Assembly: GCA_031289285.1 (NCBI GenBank)
Contig: JAITPT010000276.1
Location: forward strand, 1-17,299
Reading direction: 5' to 3'
Source of the DNA: Puniceicoccales bacterium
GTDB taxonomy: Bacteria; Verrucomicrobiota; Verrucomicrobiia; Opitutales; UBA953
Length of the DNA stretch: 17,299 nt
Part shown: positions 5,982-13,860 of the stretch, in pieces
How positions within the stretch are numbered: position 1 is the stretch's first letter
Layout of the letters: each line of letters starts with the position of its first letter
The notes under the pieces: model-generated
The model's database searches: none
Told to the model about the DNA's origin: nothing
The model's input: only the letters and a program-made list of their open reading frames with translations
Position numbers and translations under genes: made by a program

Positions 5982-7352
5982 TCAGACCTTTTCTGGGATT
6001 TCGTAGCCTTTGCGGTAGGTGCCACGGGCGAGGACGTTGGCATCTTCGTTGTTGGTGAAATGCTCGGCCTTGCCGTCAAAAAGCAGATGCTTGTTGCCAA
6101 CCCGATAAGCGATGTTGCCCAAGTGAATGAGCGTCGCGCTGCGGTGACATTGCTCGACCTCGCCGTTGGGGGCTTTGCGCGTCCGCAACGACTCAATAAA
6201 GTTCAACTGGTGCTCGCGGTCAGGCATCACACCGCCGTCTTCGGCGACGATTTCGTTTTTCGGCCCTAAGACCTGCCAGCCGCCACCGTGGCGCCCAAGG
6301 AACATGAGACCCTTGGTGCCGTAGATTTCGGTGCGCGTGGAGTTGTTGCGCCAAGTGGGGAAAAGCCGTTTGTCCTGACGCACCTTTCCGGGAGTTTTGG
6401 TCATGTAGCCAGTGGCGCAGGCATTGTCGCAACTTAGCGAGAAATCGCCAAAGTCGTAGATGATGGATTGAAACTCCGGCGTCTCGCGTTTGCCGCCAAA
6501 AACTTTGTTGCCGCCCCAGCAATAAACAGACTTCGGGTGCGCAGGGTCGCCGATGACGAGGCGGGCGAGGTCCACGACGTGCGAGGCATCGTCGGCGAGA
6601 CCGCCGCCGCTGTATGCCCAGTAATTGCCCCAGCCGCCGCGTCCGTTTTCGACGGCGATGCTTGGCGAGTAGGGGCGTGCGGGAGCCGGCCCGAGCCAGC
6701 GGTCCCAGCCCTCATCGCCGAGCCACTTCGGGACGGGTCTGCTGGGGGCCTCGGTGAACTTTCCGCCGTCGAGTAGGTTGTAACATTTGACGGTGACAAT
6801 CTGGCCGAGCTTGCCGCTTTTGATGTAGTCGCGGGCGGTGAAGCCGTAGGGCGCGCTGCGGTTTTGGAAACCGACTTGCACGATGCGGTTATGTTTTTGG
6901 GCGGCCTCGACGAGCTTGCGCCCTTCCCAAATGTTCACGGTCGGGTTCTTTTCGACATAGACGTCTTTGCCCGCTTGGATCGCCCAAATGGAGGCGAGCG
7001 CGTGCCAGTGCTCAGGCGTGGCGACCCACACGGCGTCAACTTCTTTGTCCGCAAAAATTGTCCGCATATCGGTCGTCGTTTCGGGGCGTTTCTTGAAGTT
7101 TTTTTCGACCTCGCGTGCGGCTTTGGCGAGCTTGGTCGTGTTCACGTCGCACACGGTTTTGATGACGACGTTTTTGTTGATTTTACAACAGTTGATGATG
7201 GTGCTGAGGCCGCGTCCGCCGCAGCCGACGAGGGCGAGGACGATGCGGTCGTTGGCTCCTTTGACGTTGACGCCGCCGAAAAGCGTTCGCCCGCCGAGTG
7301 AAAAGCCCGCTGCCAAGGTGGCTGCGGAGGTGATGAAGTCGCGTCTGAACAT
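5982..7352 (-). CDS. Gfo/Idh/MocA family oxidoreductase with Tat-type signal
   Basis: This is an NAD(P)-dependent dehydrogenase-like protein, probably acting on a sugar or polyol derivative outside the cytoplasmic membrane. From ATG at 7352 it is 456 aa. The N-terminus MFRRDFITSAATLAAGFSLG looks like a twin-arginine signal (RRDF). The Rossmann glycine motif is VGCGGRG (42-48). The usual EKP lysine motif appears as EKN (134-136) in VYVEKNPTVNIWEGRKL. Conserved family blocks VQVGFQNRS and DDASHVVDLARLVIG follow. The frame is open upstream to 7592, but the Tat start at 7352 is the sensible one. The lipoprotein gene lies 199 bp upstream on the same strand, and a strong terminator follows. Substrate unknown; such Tat paralogs are numerous in Verrucomicrobia and Planctomycetes. 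Confidence 0.9.
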   Translation of the reverse strand: MFRRDFITSAATLAAGFSLGGRTLFGGVNVKGANDRIVLALVGCGGRGLSTIINCCKINKNVVIKTVCDVNTTKLAKAAREVEKNFKKRPETTTDMRTIFADKEVDAVWVATPEHWHALASIWAIQAGKDVYVEKNPTVNIWEGRKLVEAAQKHNRIVQVGFQNRSAPYGFTARDYIKSGKLGQIVTVKCYNLLDGGKFTEAPSRPVPKWLGDEGWDRWLGPAPARPYSPSIAVENGRGGWGNYWAYSGGGLADDASHVVDLARLVIGDPAHPKSVYCWGGNKVFGGKRETPEFQSIIYDFGDFSLSCDNACATGYMTKTPGKVRQDKRLFPTWRNNSTRTEIYGTKGLMFLGRHGGGWQVLGPKNEIVAEDGGVMPDREHQLNFIESLRTRKAPNGEVEQCHRSATLIHLGNIAYRVGNKHLLFDGKAEHFTNNEDANVLARGTYRKGYEIPEKV

Positions 7353-7362
7353 AGTAGTTTTT

Positions 7363-7384
7363 TTGAGTAGGTGTTGAGTAGGTG
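7363..7384. promoter_or_regulatory. 11-bp tandem repeat just upstream of the oxidoreductase start
   Basis: TTGAGTAGGTG occurs twice head to tail (7363-7373 and 7374-7384), followed by a partial further match. On the gene's strand this is CACCTACTCAA twice, beginning about 11 nt before the ATG. It occupies the position where a ribosome-binding site or leader operator would be, and no Shine-Dalgarno sequence is present. Function unknown. Confidence 0.35.
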
Positions 7385-7440
7385 AGTGGTGAGGAACTGT
7401 CTTGTCCGGCGGCAGGCGCACCGAATCGGCGTCTGCGGGA

Positions 7441-7469
7441 CTGCGGCGTTTTTGTTGAAAAACGCGCAG
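7441..7469 (-). terminator. Hairpin between the lipoprotein and oxidoreductase genes
   Basis: CTGCGGCGTTTTT (7441-7453) pairs with AAAAACGCGCAG (7458-7469) except for one bulged base; the loop is GTTG. It begins 83 nt after the lipoprotein stop on the minus strand. There is no T-run after it, so it may be an RNA-stability or weak termination structure rather than a true terminator. Confidence 0.35.
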
Positions 7470-7551
7470 GGGAGTTTGACCCGCGTTGGCGGAAAATGTT
7501 GCAACCGCAAGCGACGACATGCGCACCGTGCGCGACACCGTGCGCCGCCCG

Positions 7552-9210
7552 TCACTTCTTCCCAGCGCCAGCGGCACCAGTAGCCCCAGCACCAGTAGCC
7601 CCAGCAGCAGCGGCCCCAGTGGCGGGCGTGTTTTTGCTGGGCAAAATCGGTTCGCCTCTGAAGCGCACGATAATCTCTTTCTCGCCGCTGCGCGGCTTGG
7701 GGTTGGTGATGAGGATGAAGTTATCGGCGATGATTGGCCCGTATTCTTTGCCTTCGAGCAGGGCGATGTTTTTGAGGCGCGTCGTGAACACCAGGCCGAT
7801 GGGCGCGGTGCTTTGTAACGCCATCGCGGGGTTGCGCACTTCCATCGAGAGGACGTGCTCGGTGCCGCGTGAGGTGAGGCCGACGGCGACGAAGCCGGGG
7901 ATTTCCTTCGAGCTGCGGAAGGTCGCTTGCCACGAGGGGTCGCCGTAGAACGCGACGGTATCTATGTCCCAGAGCAATCCGGCGAGCTGGTAATCGGGCG
8001 AGCGTGTGCCGCCGCGCCGCAAGTTACGCGGGTCAAACTTCAGCTTAGCGTCCACCATCGCGGCGACATGCCCCGCGAAGCTCGCCTCGCCCTCGCCGAA
8101 GACGGGCTTGTATTCGAGGGCGTCTGGCGTGATTTGCGTGATGTCGTGGAGCATGTGTTGCTGGTTAAAAAAGAAGGACTCGATGAACGAATTTCGCCCG
8201 GGCAATGTTTGCCAGAGATTGAGCACGCCCCAGCCGCCGCGCCCGAAGACGGTGGGCACCGTGTAGGCGGCGATTTGGCGCACGCCGTATTTGCTCGTCA
8301 GCACGGGCACGAGGCTGTCTTTGCCGGTGATGTGGCCCGCGCAACCGTTGCCGACTGGGAAAAACACCTTGGGGCTATTGGACGCGAGAAGCGGCATGGC
8401 GTCGGGCGACGGCTCCGTCTGCCGCAGGTCGGCGATGGCGTGGAGTAAGCCGCCGCTGACACGCACCGCGCCGCGCCCGTAGGGCATCTCGACGAAGTTT
8501 TCGCCGCCGTTGGAAGAGGTGACAACCAAGTCCGGCGAGGTGTTGAAATGCTCTGCCCAAGCCGCCACCTCCGGTTTGCCGAGGTCGTCGCACCCGCGCG
8601 GAAATGTGCCGTCGGGCTTTTTCCAACTCCAGCCGCCGGGCGTGTCGTCGCTGAGCGAAAAGTATTCGGAGAACGAGCGGTCATCGAGCTTGGTGGTCGA
8701 GAGGGCGCGCTGGATTTTCAACGGCGGTGCGGCGTTGGCAAGCTGGGCGGCGGAGGCGGCGTCGGTGCCGGTGATGACGCCCCACTGCGTATCGAGCCAC
8801 GGGTCGTCGTCGAGCCGCCGCGTGAGGCGGTGGATTTCTGCGATGTAAGCTCTGCCGCATTCCTCGGGGCGGGCGACGAAGGCCGTGTAGAACGGCATCT
8901 CCGCCGCGAGCTTCTCGCGCACGGAGGCGACGCCGGCGGCGGTCTTGTAGGTGAAAAGTTTTGCGTTGCGGTTTTTTGCAAAAGTCTCGGCGACCTCGCG
9001 CCAGTCTGCGAGGGCGAGGGTTTCTTGGGAAACGACAACGGCGTAGCGGAGCGAATAGGGTGTGCCGAGTTCGATGATGCTGTATTGCGGTGCCGCGCAA
9101 CCCGCCAGAAAAACGACGGGGGCAAGCAGCGCGAAGAGTCGGGCAAAGAGTGGAATCAGGCGTATCGGGCGAGCAAGTGCGCGGGCGAGTGAAAGCATAC
9201 TGCGGGGCAT
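7552..9210 (-). CDS. Exported lipoprotein, possibly a C25/gingipain-like (caspase-fold) protein with degenerate active site
   Basis: The frame is open from 9309, but residues encoded above 9249 overlap a hairpin repeat, so the start is likely ATG at 9210 or 9198 (552 or 548 aa). The N-terminus is Arg-rich, then hydrophobic, ending in the lipobox LAGC, which indicates a lipid-anchored exported protein. The central blocks YTAFVARPEECGRAYIAEIH, RLTRRLDDDPWLDTQWGVIT and DLVVTSSNGGENFVEMPYGR, and GNGCAGHI then IAAYTVPTVFGRGGWG, remind me of family C25-like proteins. The positions where I would expect the catalytic His and Cys read SNGGEN and GNGCAGH, so activity is doubtful. The C-terminus is a Gly/Ala/Thr repeat tail. 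The fold assignment is from memory of family motifs. The Gfo/Idh/MocA gene is downstream on the same strand. Confidence 0.7.
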   Translation of the reverse strand: MPRSMLSLARALARPIRLIPLFARLFALLAPVVFLAGCAAPQYSIIELGTPYSLRYAVVVSQETLALADWREVAETFAKNRNAKLFTYKTAAGVASVREKLAAEMPFYTAFVARPEECGRAYIAEIHRLTRRLDDDPWLDTQWGVITGTDAASAAQLANAAPPLKIQRALSTTKLDDRSFSEYFSLSDDTPGGWSWKKPDGTFPRGCDDLGKPEVAAWAEHFNTSPDLVVTSSNGGENFVEMPYGRGAVRVSGGLLHAIADLRQTEPSPDAMPLLASNSPKVFFPVGNGCAGHITGKDSLVPVLTSKYGVRQIAAYTVPTVFGRGGWGVLNLWQTLPGRNSFIESFFFNQQHMLHDITQITPDALEYKPVFGEGEASFAGHVAAMVDAKLKFDPRNLRRGGTRSPDYQLAGLLWDIDTVAFYGDPSWQATFRSSKEIPGFVAVGLTSRGTEHVLSMEVRNPAMALQSTAPIGLVFTTRLKNIALLEGKEYGPIIADNFILITNPKPRSGEKEIIVRFRGEPILPSKNTPATGAAAAGATGAGATGAAGAGKK

Positions 9211-9253
9211 AGAGCGCGGGCGGCAGCGTGGCAAAGAAAATCTCCGCAATTCT

Positions 9254-9423
9254 TTTGAACCCGAATTCCGCTTTTGCGGCTGGCACGTCTTGCACAATCT
9301 TTTGGGCATCTGCGCGTTGTTACTTTACTCGAAATAACTCTGTTATTACGTCGGAAAGTCCCAACGCGCATCTGCTCCAAAATCTTGCGCAATCCGCGCC
9401 GCCCAAAAGCGGAATCCGGGTTG
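9254..9423. repeat. Long imperfect hairpin element B (~72-bp arms)
   Basis: The left arm (about 9254-9328) pairs with the right arm (9352-9423) over most of its length around a ~24-nt loop. The outer arms contain GAACCCGAATTCCGCTTTTG and its near-complement AAAAGCGGAATCCGGGTT. The inner core is TTGCACAATCTTTTGGG on the left and CCAAAATCTTGCGCAA on the right, as in the hairpin at 1079-1252, while the outer arms are different. It fills the divergent space between the lipoprotein gene (minus) and rpe (plus). Confidence 0.75.
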
Positions 9424-9518
9424 AACCCGGGTGCGCAGCAGCCATCGGCGGCTTGCGGCTTAGAAATCCCTTTTCACCCTTTTCTACTTGCGGCTTACTT
9501 CCGCGCTTTTCCGAAAGC

Positions 9519-10184
9519 ATGAACGCCGTCCCGAACGAACTCATCCTCGCTCCCTCGCTGCTCGCGGGCAACCACGCCGCGCTGGGCGCGAGCCTTGCGG
9601 AAATCGCGTGCGCCGGTCTGGCGTGGGCGCACATAGACATCATGGACGGCCACTTCGTCCCCAACATCAGCTTTGGCCCCAAAACCGTCGCCGACCTGCG
9701 CCCGCTCGCGACGCTCCACTTCGACACCCACCTCATGCTCGCCGAGCCGCACAAATACATCGAGGCGTTTGCCCGCGCCGGTGCGAACGGCCTGACCATC
9801 CACATCGAGCCGCAATATCCGCACCGCGACACCCTGCGGGCAATCCGTGCGCTCGGCCTCAAATCGGGGATTGCGCTCAACCCGGGGACGCCGCCGGAAG
9901 CCGTCCGCGACCTGCTTGCCGACGCCGACCTCGTGCTCGCCATGACCGTGCATCCGGGCTTTGGCGGCCAACACTTCATCGGCAGCGTCGTCGAAAAAAT
10001 AGCCGCGCTCGCCCGCTGGCGCGTCGAGGGCGGGCACAGCTACCGCATCGAAGTTGACGGCGGAATTGCGGCGGACACCGCGCTCGCCTGCCGCCGCGCT
10101 GGCGCAGACACACTCGTCGCGGGCACCTCCTTTTTCAAAGCGGCAGACAAGCCCGCCTTCGCCGCCGCCATCTTGGGAAAATAG
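9519..10184 (+). CDS. rpe: Ribulose-phosphate 3-epimerase
   Basis: Rpe interconverts ribulose-5-phosphate and xylulose-5-phosphate in the pentose phosphate pathway. From ATG at 9519 the protein is 221 aa, the normal family size. It is a metal-dependent TIM barrel: HIDIMDGHFVPN (38-49) carries the metal ligand His38 and catalytic Asp40, FDTHLM (68-73) carries His71, HPGFGGQHF (145-153) binds phosphate, and EVDGGI (178-183) carries catalytic Asp180, followed by AGTSFF. All key residues are present. The frame is open upstream to 9228, but that part is translated hairpin element, so 9519 is chosen. It is followed 53 bp later by the NahK-like kinase on the same strand, a likely two-gene unit. Confidence 0.95.
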   Translation: MNAVPNELILAPSLLAGNHAALGASLAEIACAGLAWAHIDIMDGHFVPNISFGPKTVADLRPLATLHFDTHLMLAEPHKYIEAFARAGANGLTIHIEPQYPHRDTLRAIRALGLKSGIALNPGTPPEAVRDLLADADLVLAMTVHPGFGGQHFIGSVVEKIAALARWRVEGGHSYRIEVDGGIAADTALACRRAGADTLVAGTSFFKAADKPAFAAAILGK

Positions 10185-10237
10185 CCCTTTGCCACTATGC
10201 GATTGCGCCAACGGCGCGTTTGCGTTCCATCGCGCAC

Positions 10238-11335
10238 ATGTCCTTTGACCTCCGCGCCATTGCCACGAACTTCGACATTCTCGGCGACTACATTTCCGCG
10301 AAACCCTACGGGAGTGGTCACATCAACGACACGTTTTCTGCCATGTATAACCAAGGCGGAGCGCGGGTGCGCTACATCGTCCAGCGCGTCAACCACGTCG
10401 TTTTCAAAAACCCCGTCGCGCTGCTCCAAAACGTCTCTCGCGTCTGCCGCCACCTACGCGGCAAACTCCGCGCCGCCGGTGTGCGCGACGCCTCCCGCCG
10501 CGCCCTCACGCTCGTGCCGACGTATAGCGGCGAAGAGTGGTTTCGCGACGACGACGGCAACTACTGGCGTTGCTACATCCTCATTGAGGGCGTCACCGCC
10601 TACGATGTCGTCGGGCACGAGGCGCAGGCCTTTGCCGTGGCAAAAGCCTTTGGCAACTTCACCAACCTGCTCACCGATTTGGGCGGCGGGCGCCTCGCGG
10701 ATGTCATCCCCGACTTCCACAACACGCCCTGGCGTTTTGCCAATTTTCAAAAAGCCCTCGCCGCCGATGCCCACAACCGCGCCGCCGACGTGCGAGACGA
10801 AATCGCCTTTGTCCTCGCCCGCGAAAAAGACTGCGCAATCGTCACCGACGCCCTTGTGCGCGGCGACATCCCCGAACGTGTCACGCACAACGACACCAAG
10901 CTCAACAACGTGCTCATAGACGAGTTCACCGAGGCGGGAATGTGCGTGATTGACCTCGACACCGTGATGCCCGGTAGTGCGCTCTACGACTTCGGCGACA
11001 TGGTGCGCACCACGGCGGCAGCGGCGAAAGAAGACGAGACCGACCTCTCCAAAGTGGCGTGTCGGCAGGGATACTTTGAGGCGCTTGTGCGCGGCTACAC
11101 GGAGTCTCTGGGCGACTCGCTCACGCAGACGGAAAAAGACTTGCTGGCGTTTAGCGGCAAACTGATGACCTTCGAGGTCGGCCTGCGATTCTTGACGGAC
11201 TACTTAGAGGGCGACACGTATTTCAAGGTCGCACACCCGCGCCACAACCTCGACCGTTGCCGCAATCAATTTGCGATGGTGCGCTCCATCGAGGCCCAGC
11301 TTGACGCCATGAACGCCTTCGTCGCCAAGGCGTGA
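10238..11335 (+). CDS. nahK: Sugar 1-kinase of the NahK (N-acetylhexosamine 1-kinase) type, APH fold
   Basis: From ATG at 10238 this is 365 aa, close to Bifidobacterium NahK (359 aa). NahK phosphorylates GlcNAc or GalNAc at C1 to feed the salvage route to UDP-sugars. Motifs in order: PYGSGHINDTF (23-33, nucleotide loop), RYIVQRVNHVVFKNP (45-59), FHNTPWRFANFQKALAAD (160-177), the catalytic loop THNDTKLNNVLID (216-228; Asp219 is the presumed base), and the metal motif VIDLDTVMPGS (237-247) with YDFGDMVR after it. The C-terminal SGKLMTFEVGLRFLTDYLEG also fits NahK. Exact substrate is inferred. The gene follows rpe closely. A TTG start at 10220 is possible but less likely. Confidence 0.85.
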   Translation: MSFDLRAIATNFDILGDYISAKPYGSGHINDTFSAMYNQGGARVRYIVQRVNHVVFKNPVALLQNVSRVCRHLRGKLRAAGVRDASRRALTLVPTYSGEEWFRDDDGNYWRCYILIEGVTAYDVVGHEAQAFAVAKAFGNFTNLLTDLGGGRLADVIPDFHNTPWRFANFQKALAADAHNRAADVRDEIAFVLAREKDCAIVTDALVRGDIPERVTHNDTKLNNVLIDEFTEAGMCVIDLDTVMPGSALYDFGDMVRTTAAAAKEDETDLSKVACRQGYFEALVRGYTESLGDSLTQTEKDLLAFSGKLMTFEVGLRFLTDYLEGDTYFKVAHPRHNLDRCRNQFAMVRSIEAQLDAMNAFVAKA

Positions 11336-11394
11336 AACCTACGCAAGACGCGAGCAGAACGTGTGCAAAGCGTGTGCAAAACATGCGCAAAAAA

Positions 11395-11426
11395 AAGGCG
11401 GACGAGAACCCCTTCTCGCCCGCCTT
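11395..11426. terminator. Terminator after the NahK-like gene (bidirectional)
   Basis: AAGGCGG, one unpaired base, CGAGAA (11395-11408) pairs with TTCTCG, one base, CCGCCTT (11413-11426) around a CCCC loop. It lies 59 nt after the plus-strand stop. An A-run of at least eight bases precedes it, so on the minus strand it is followed by a T-run, making it a good terminator for transcripts from the convergent DUF1549-like gene as well. Confidence 0.75.
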
Positions 11427-11566
11427 GAATAACGTCCGGGATCCATTACCCCTATGGAATTAATCCCCAGACGCCGCGAAACCATGCGGACTTTTTTGCC
11501 GCCCGCAAGCCCCCTGTCCCTGCGTGACGCGATTTTTACAAAAGGGAAAACGCCCAGCGGGCGGTG
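11427..11566. other. Intergenic spacer, nothing recognised
   Basis: Between the terminator and the inverted repeat I see no gene. ORFs here are low-confidence and overlap the repeat. Confidence 0.4.
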
Positions 11567-11652
11567 GCAGTGTAGCACAGACAATCCTGTCTGTGTTGTC
11601 GTCGCCTTTGGCGACGCTTCGCCCTCGGACAGGATTGTCTGTGCTACACTGC
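11567..11652. repeat. REP-like perfect 25-bp inverted repeat with nested hairpins
   Basis: Left arm 11567-11591 and right arm 11628-11652 are exact reverse complements (core GTAGCACAGACAATCCTGTC). The left end also forms its own hairpin, CACAGACA/TGTCTGTG with loop ATCC (11576-11595), and the spacer contains GTCGCC/GGCGAC with loop TTT (11601-11615). Two alternative folds are therefore possible. It ends 26 nt from the stop of the minus-strand gene at 11678, so it would be in that gene's 3' UTR. It looks like a REP/BIME-type element. Confidence 0.85.
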
Positions 11653-11677
11653 GACTGCCGTCTCTTCGGGGCCGGCA

Positions 11678-13330
11678 TCAGTGATTGTGCAAAAACTCCT
11701 TCGTATTGATGAGCACCCAGACGACATCGCAGACGCGGGCGAGAAATGTTTTCCCAGCGGCGGCGTCGCCGAGATGGCGCACCACACGGGTGCGCTCCTT
11801 CTCGCTTGGGAAGCGTGCCAGCAAGGCGAGATAAAGCTCGTCGGCAAGCGCAGGATGTTTTTCGGGCGCAGCGAAGGCGCGAGCAAGACGCGGGACACCG
11901 CCGCCCTTTTTTTCAATCTTCGCGTTGAGCGCACTTGAGTTGAGCAGCCAAATCGCCTGCGCCATCGAGGGCGAGATGTCGCGCTCATGCACAAACGGGG
12001 TGTCGCGAGACGGACGCCCAAACATGTCGAGGAACGAGGTGGTGACGCTGGAGTCGGGGTTCTGGACAGCGCGGAAGTCCTCCGGCCAAAACGCGAGCGG
12101 CTCCGGGATGCGGCTGGAAAACTTCTCGTGCGCACCCGTGAGAGAACCGATGGCGTCGGCGAGCACTTCGGCGTCGAGACGGCGCGGGACGCGGTGCGAC
12201 CAACACTCGCGGTCGGCGCGGTTGGAGGCGTTGCGCCGCCACGAGCGCTGGTAAGTCTCCGAGGTGGCGATGAAGCGCAGGAGCGGGCGGAGGCGGTGCT
12301 GGTTTTCGCGAAACTGGCGGGCGAGAAGCGCGAGCAAGGCAGGGTCGGCAGGCGGGTTGGCGGGGCCAGCGTTGTCAACTGGCTCGACGATGCCGCGCCC
12401 GAAAAGCGCCGCCCAGACGCGGTTGGTGTAGTTGGCCGCGAACCACGGGTTCTTCGCGGAGACCAGCCAATCGGCGACGAGCTTTTGCGGGTTCGTGCCG
12501 GGCGGGGTCACGGGCGCAGCGGCAGCGCGACGCCGAGCAGCAGCGGCGCTTTCGCTCTCGCGCGGGGCGGCAAAACCGTCGCGGCGGCGCGTCGCAGCGG
12601 CGGCGGCGGGCAGCGCGGGGCCGGGGAAGAGGGGCTGGCGCTCAAAGGGAAACTTGGCGCGGACAAACGTCGTGCTGCGCGGGCTGCGGTAGGCCGGCCA
12701 GTTCTCCGCAAAATACACGATTTCCTCTTTCCACTCGCCAGTGGCCTTGTAGCGGACGTTGGTGAAAAACGCCGCGAAGCCCTCCGCATCGGGCGAGCCG
12801 GGCGCGAGGCGCACACCCATGAAAACGATGGCGGCTTGCGCGGCGATTTCGTCAGGCGTCCGGCGCGTCAGTGCGCGGTAGAAGTTGACGGGCGGGTTGC
12901 GGAAGTTGCTGCCGGAGGAGAGAAGCATCTCGCGGGCGACCTCGTCAAACGGGTGGTCGGCGGCGAAGGCGGCACGCAGCCACGCATGGTAGGCTTGGAC
13001 GGCGTTCGGCCAGAGATTGCTGGGGAACTCGCTCTTGACGCGCAAGACATCGCACCAGCGCATCGCCCAGTAGTCGGCGAACTCGGGGCGAGCGAGCGCC
13101 CACTCGACGAGGCGGCGGCGCTTGTCGGCGGAGGGCGCGGGGTCGAGCAGAAACTCGCGGCTCTTCTTCGCGCCGGGCAACGCGCCGGAAAAGTCGAGGC
13201 ACACGCGACGCAGAAATTCGGCATCGGTGCAGAGCGGCGCAGCGGCAATTCCTTTTTGAGCGAGGCGGCGGTTGACGATGGCGTCGAGCGGGTGAACCTC
13301 GGTGGCGGTTTGTTTTTCGGGCGTGGCCAT
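11678..13330 (-). CDS. DUF1549/DUF1553 domain protein
   Basis: The 550-aa protein from ATG at 13330 has the DUF1549-type start (HPLDAIVNRRL, AEFLRRVCLDFSGALPGAKK, then KRRRLVEWALARPEFADYWA and MRWCDVLRV at about 90-98). It also has DUF1553-type blocks (NPWFAANYTNRVWAALFGRG, LRFIATSETYQRSW, RRLDAEVLADAI, FLDMFGRPSRDTP). Such proteins are abundant in Planctomycetes and Verrucomicrobia, often near polysaccharide genes; biochemical role unknown. Oddities: no signal peptide at the called start, and no CxxCH where many relatives have one (here MGVRLAPGSPDAEGF). An Ala/Arg-rich low-complexity segment lies near the middle. The frame stays open upstream to beyond 13480 without an ATG, so a non-ATG start or 5' truncation is possible. 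Confidence 0.85.
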   Translation of the reverse strand: MATPEKQTATEVHPLDAIVNRRLAQKGIAAAPLCTDAEFLRRVCLDFSGALPGAKKSREFLLDPAPSADKRRRLVEWALARPEFADYWAMRWCDVLRVKSEFPSNLWPNAVQAYHAWLRAAFAADHPFDEVAREMLLSSGSNFRNPPVNFYRALTRRTPDEIAAQAAIVFMGVRLAPGSPDAEGFAAFFTNVRYKATGEWKEEIVYFAENWPAYRSPRSTTFVRAKFPFERQPLFPGPALPAAAAATRRRDGFAAPRESESAAAARRRAAAAPVTPPGTNPQKLVADWLVSAKNPWFAANYTNRVWAALFGRGIVEPVDNAGPANPPADPALLALLARQFRENQHRLRPLLRFIATSETYQRSWRRNASNRADRECWSHRVPRRLDAEVLADAIGSLTGAHEKFSSRIPEPLAFWPEDFRAVQNPDSSVTTSFLDMFGRPSRDTPFVHERDISPSMAQAIWLLNSSALNAKIEKKGGGVPRLARAFAAPEKHPALADELYLALLARFPSEKERTRVVRHLGDAAAGKTFLARVCDVVWVLINTKEFLHNH

Positions 13331-13465
13331 AAGCGCGTTTGACCGCTGAATGCGCAGAATGTCGCCCGAAAAAAATCCCCCGCAGCAGAAACAGCGGCGG
13401 AGGGCGGTGGAGAGGGCAGGTGGGGCAGGGAGGTTTGCGTGGGGCTTGGGATTTTGAAAAAGAAA

Positions 13466-13495
13466 GGCGGGCTGCCTACCCCTAAGCAGCCCGCC
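13466..13495. terminator. Strong hairpin with flanking T-runs (terminator or leader attenuator)
   Basis: A perfect 10-bp GC stem, GGCGGGCTGC (13466-13475) with GCAGCCCGCC (13486-13495), has a 10-nt loop. On the plus strand it is followed by CTATTTTTG; on the minus strand by TTTCTTTTTC. No plus-strand gene ends here. On the minus strand it lies 136 nt upstream of the start at 13330, so it could terminate a short leader or sRNA made from the 13500-13860 region. Confidence 0.7.
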
Positions 13496-13499
13496 CTAT

Positions 13500-13860
13500 T
13501 TTTGTCTATCTTATCTCGTTGTTATACCCCATCTCCCATTAGGAGAAATCTCCCCCTCTCGGAGGAGACAGGAGCGACAATGAGGATTTCTCCGCTTTGC
13601 GCAAGCGATTTTTGAACTTTTTTGAAAATAATTTTTTCCCAAAACATTAACCGTCTAAAAATCAAGCGGTTAAGATGTATTTTTTTTGGCGGCAGGGGCG
13701 TTTTTTGGGCAGTTTTTTGGCCTTTCGGCGGTAATTTTTTCGCAGACAGCGCGGGGAGCGGGGTAAAAAAATCGTGCGGCGGTCATTTTTTTTGACGGCG
13801 TTTTCGAGCGGGCGCGTGTCGGGCTGCGCGTCCGCTCGCGCAAAAAAAATCGGCGGCGCG
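13500..13860. other. Non-coding leader region with T/A homopolymer runs and hairpins
   Basis: I see no gene here. The first half is AT-rich. It contains a 7-bp inverted repeat, TTAACCG/CGGTTAA (13647-13653 and 13667-13673), followed within 7 nt by a 9-base T-run, a weak plus-strand terminator-like structure. The second half is GC-rich but broken by runs of 6-9 T or A. It has a 12-bp hairpin with one G-T pair, CGAGCGGGCGCG (13805-13816) with CGCGTCCGCTCG (13827-13838). Promoters for the divergent flanking genes (minus at 13330, plus at 14086) should lie here, but I cannot assign boxes with confidence. Confidence 0.45.

Noticed and set aside
7353..7592. Upstream start for the oxidoreductase at 7592
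   Set aside because: It overlaps the end of the lipoprotein gene and would bury the Tat signal that begins at 7352.
9228..9518. Upstream start for rpe at 9228
   Set aside because: The extra residues are translated hairpin element B, and the family length fits the start at 9519.
11987..13342. Long plus-strand ORF of 451 codons antisense to the DUF1549-like gene
   Set aside because: Composition is Arg/Gly/Ala/Val-rich shadow coding; the minus strand has clear family motifs over the same bases.
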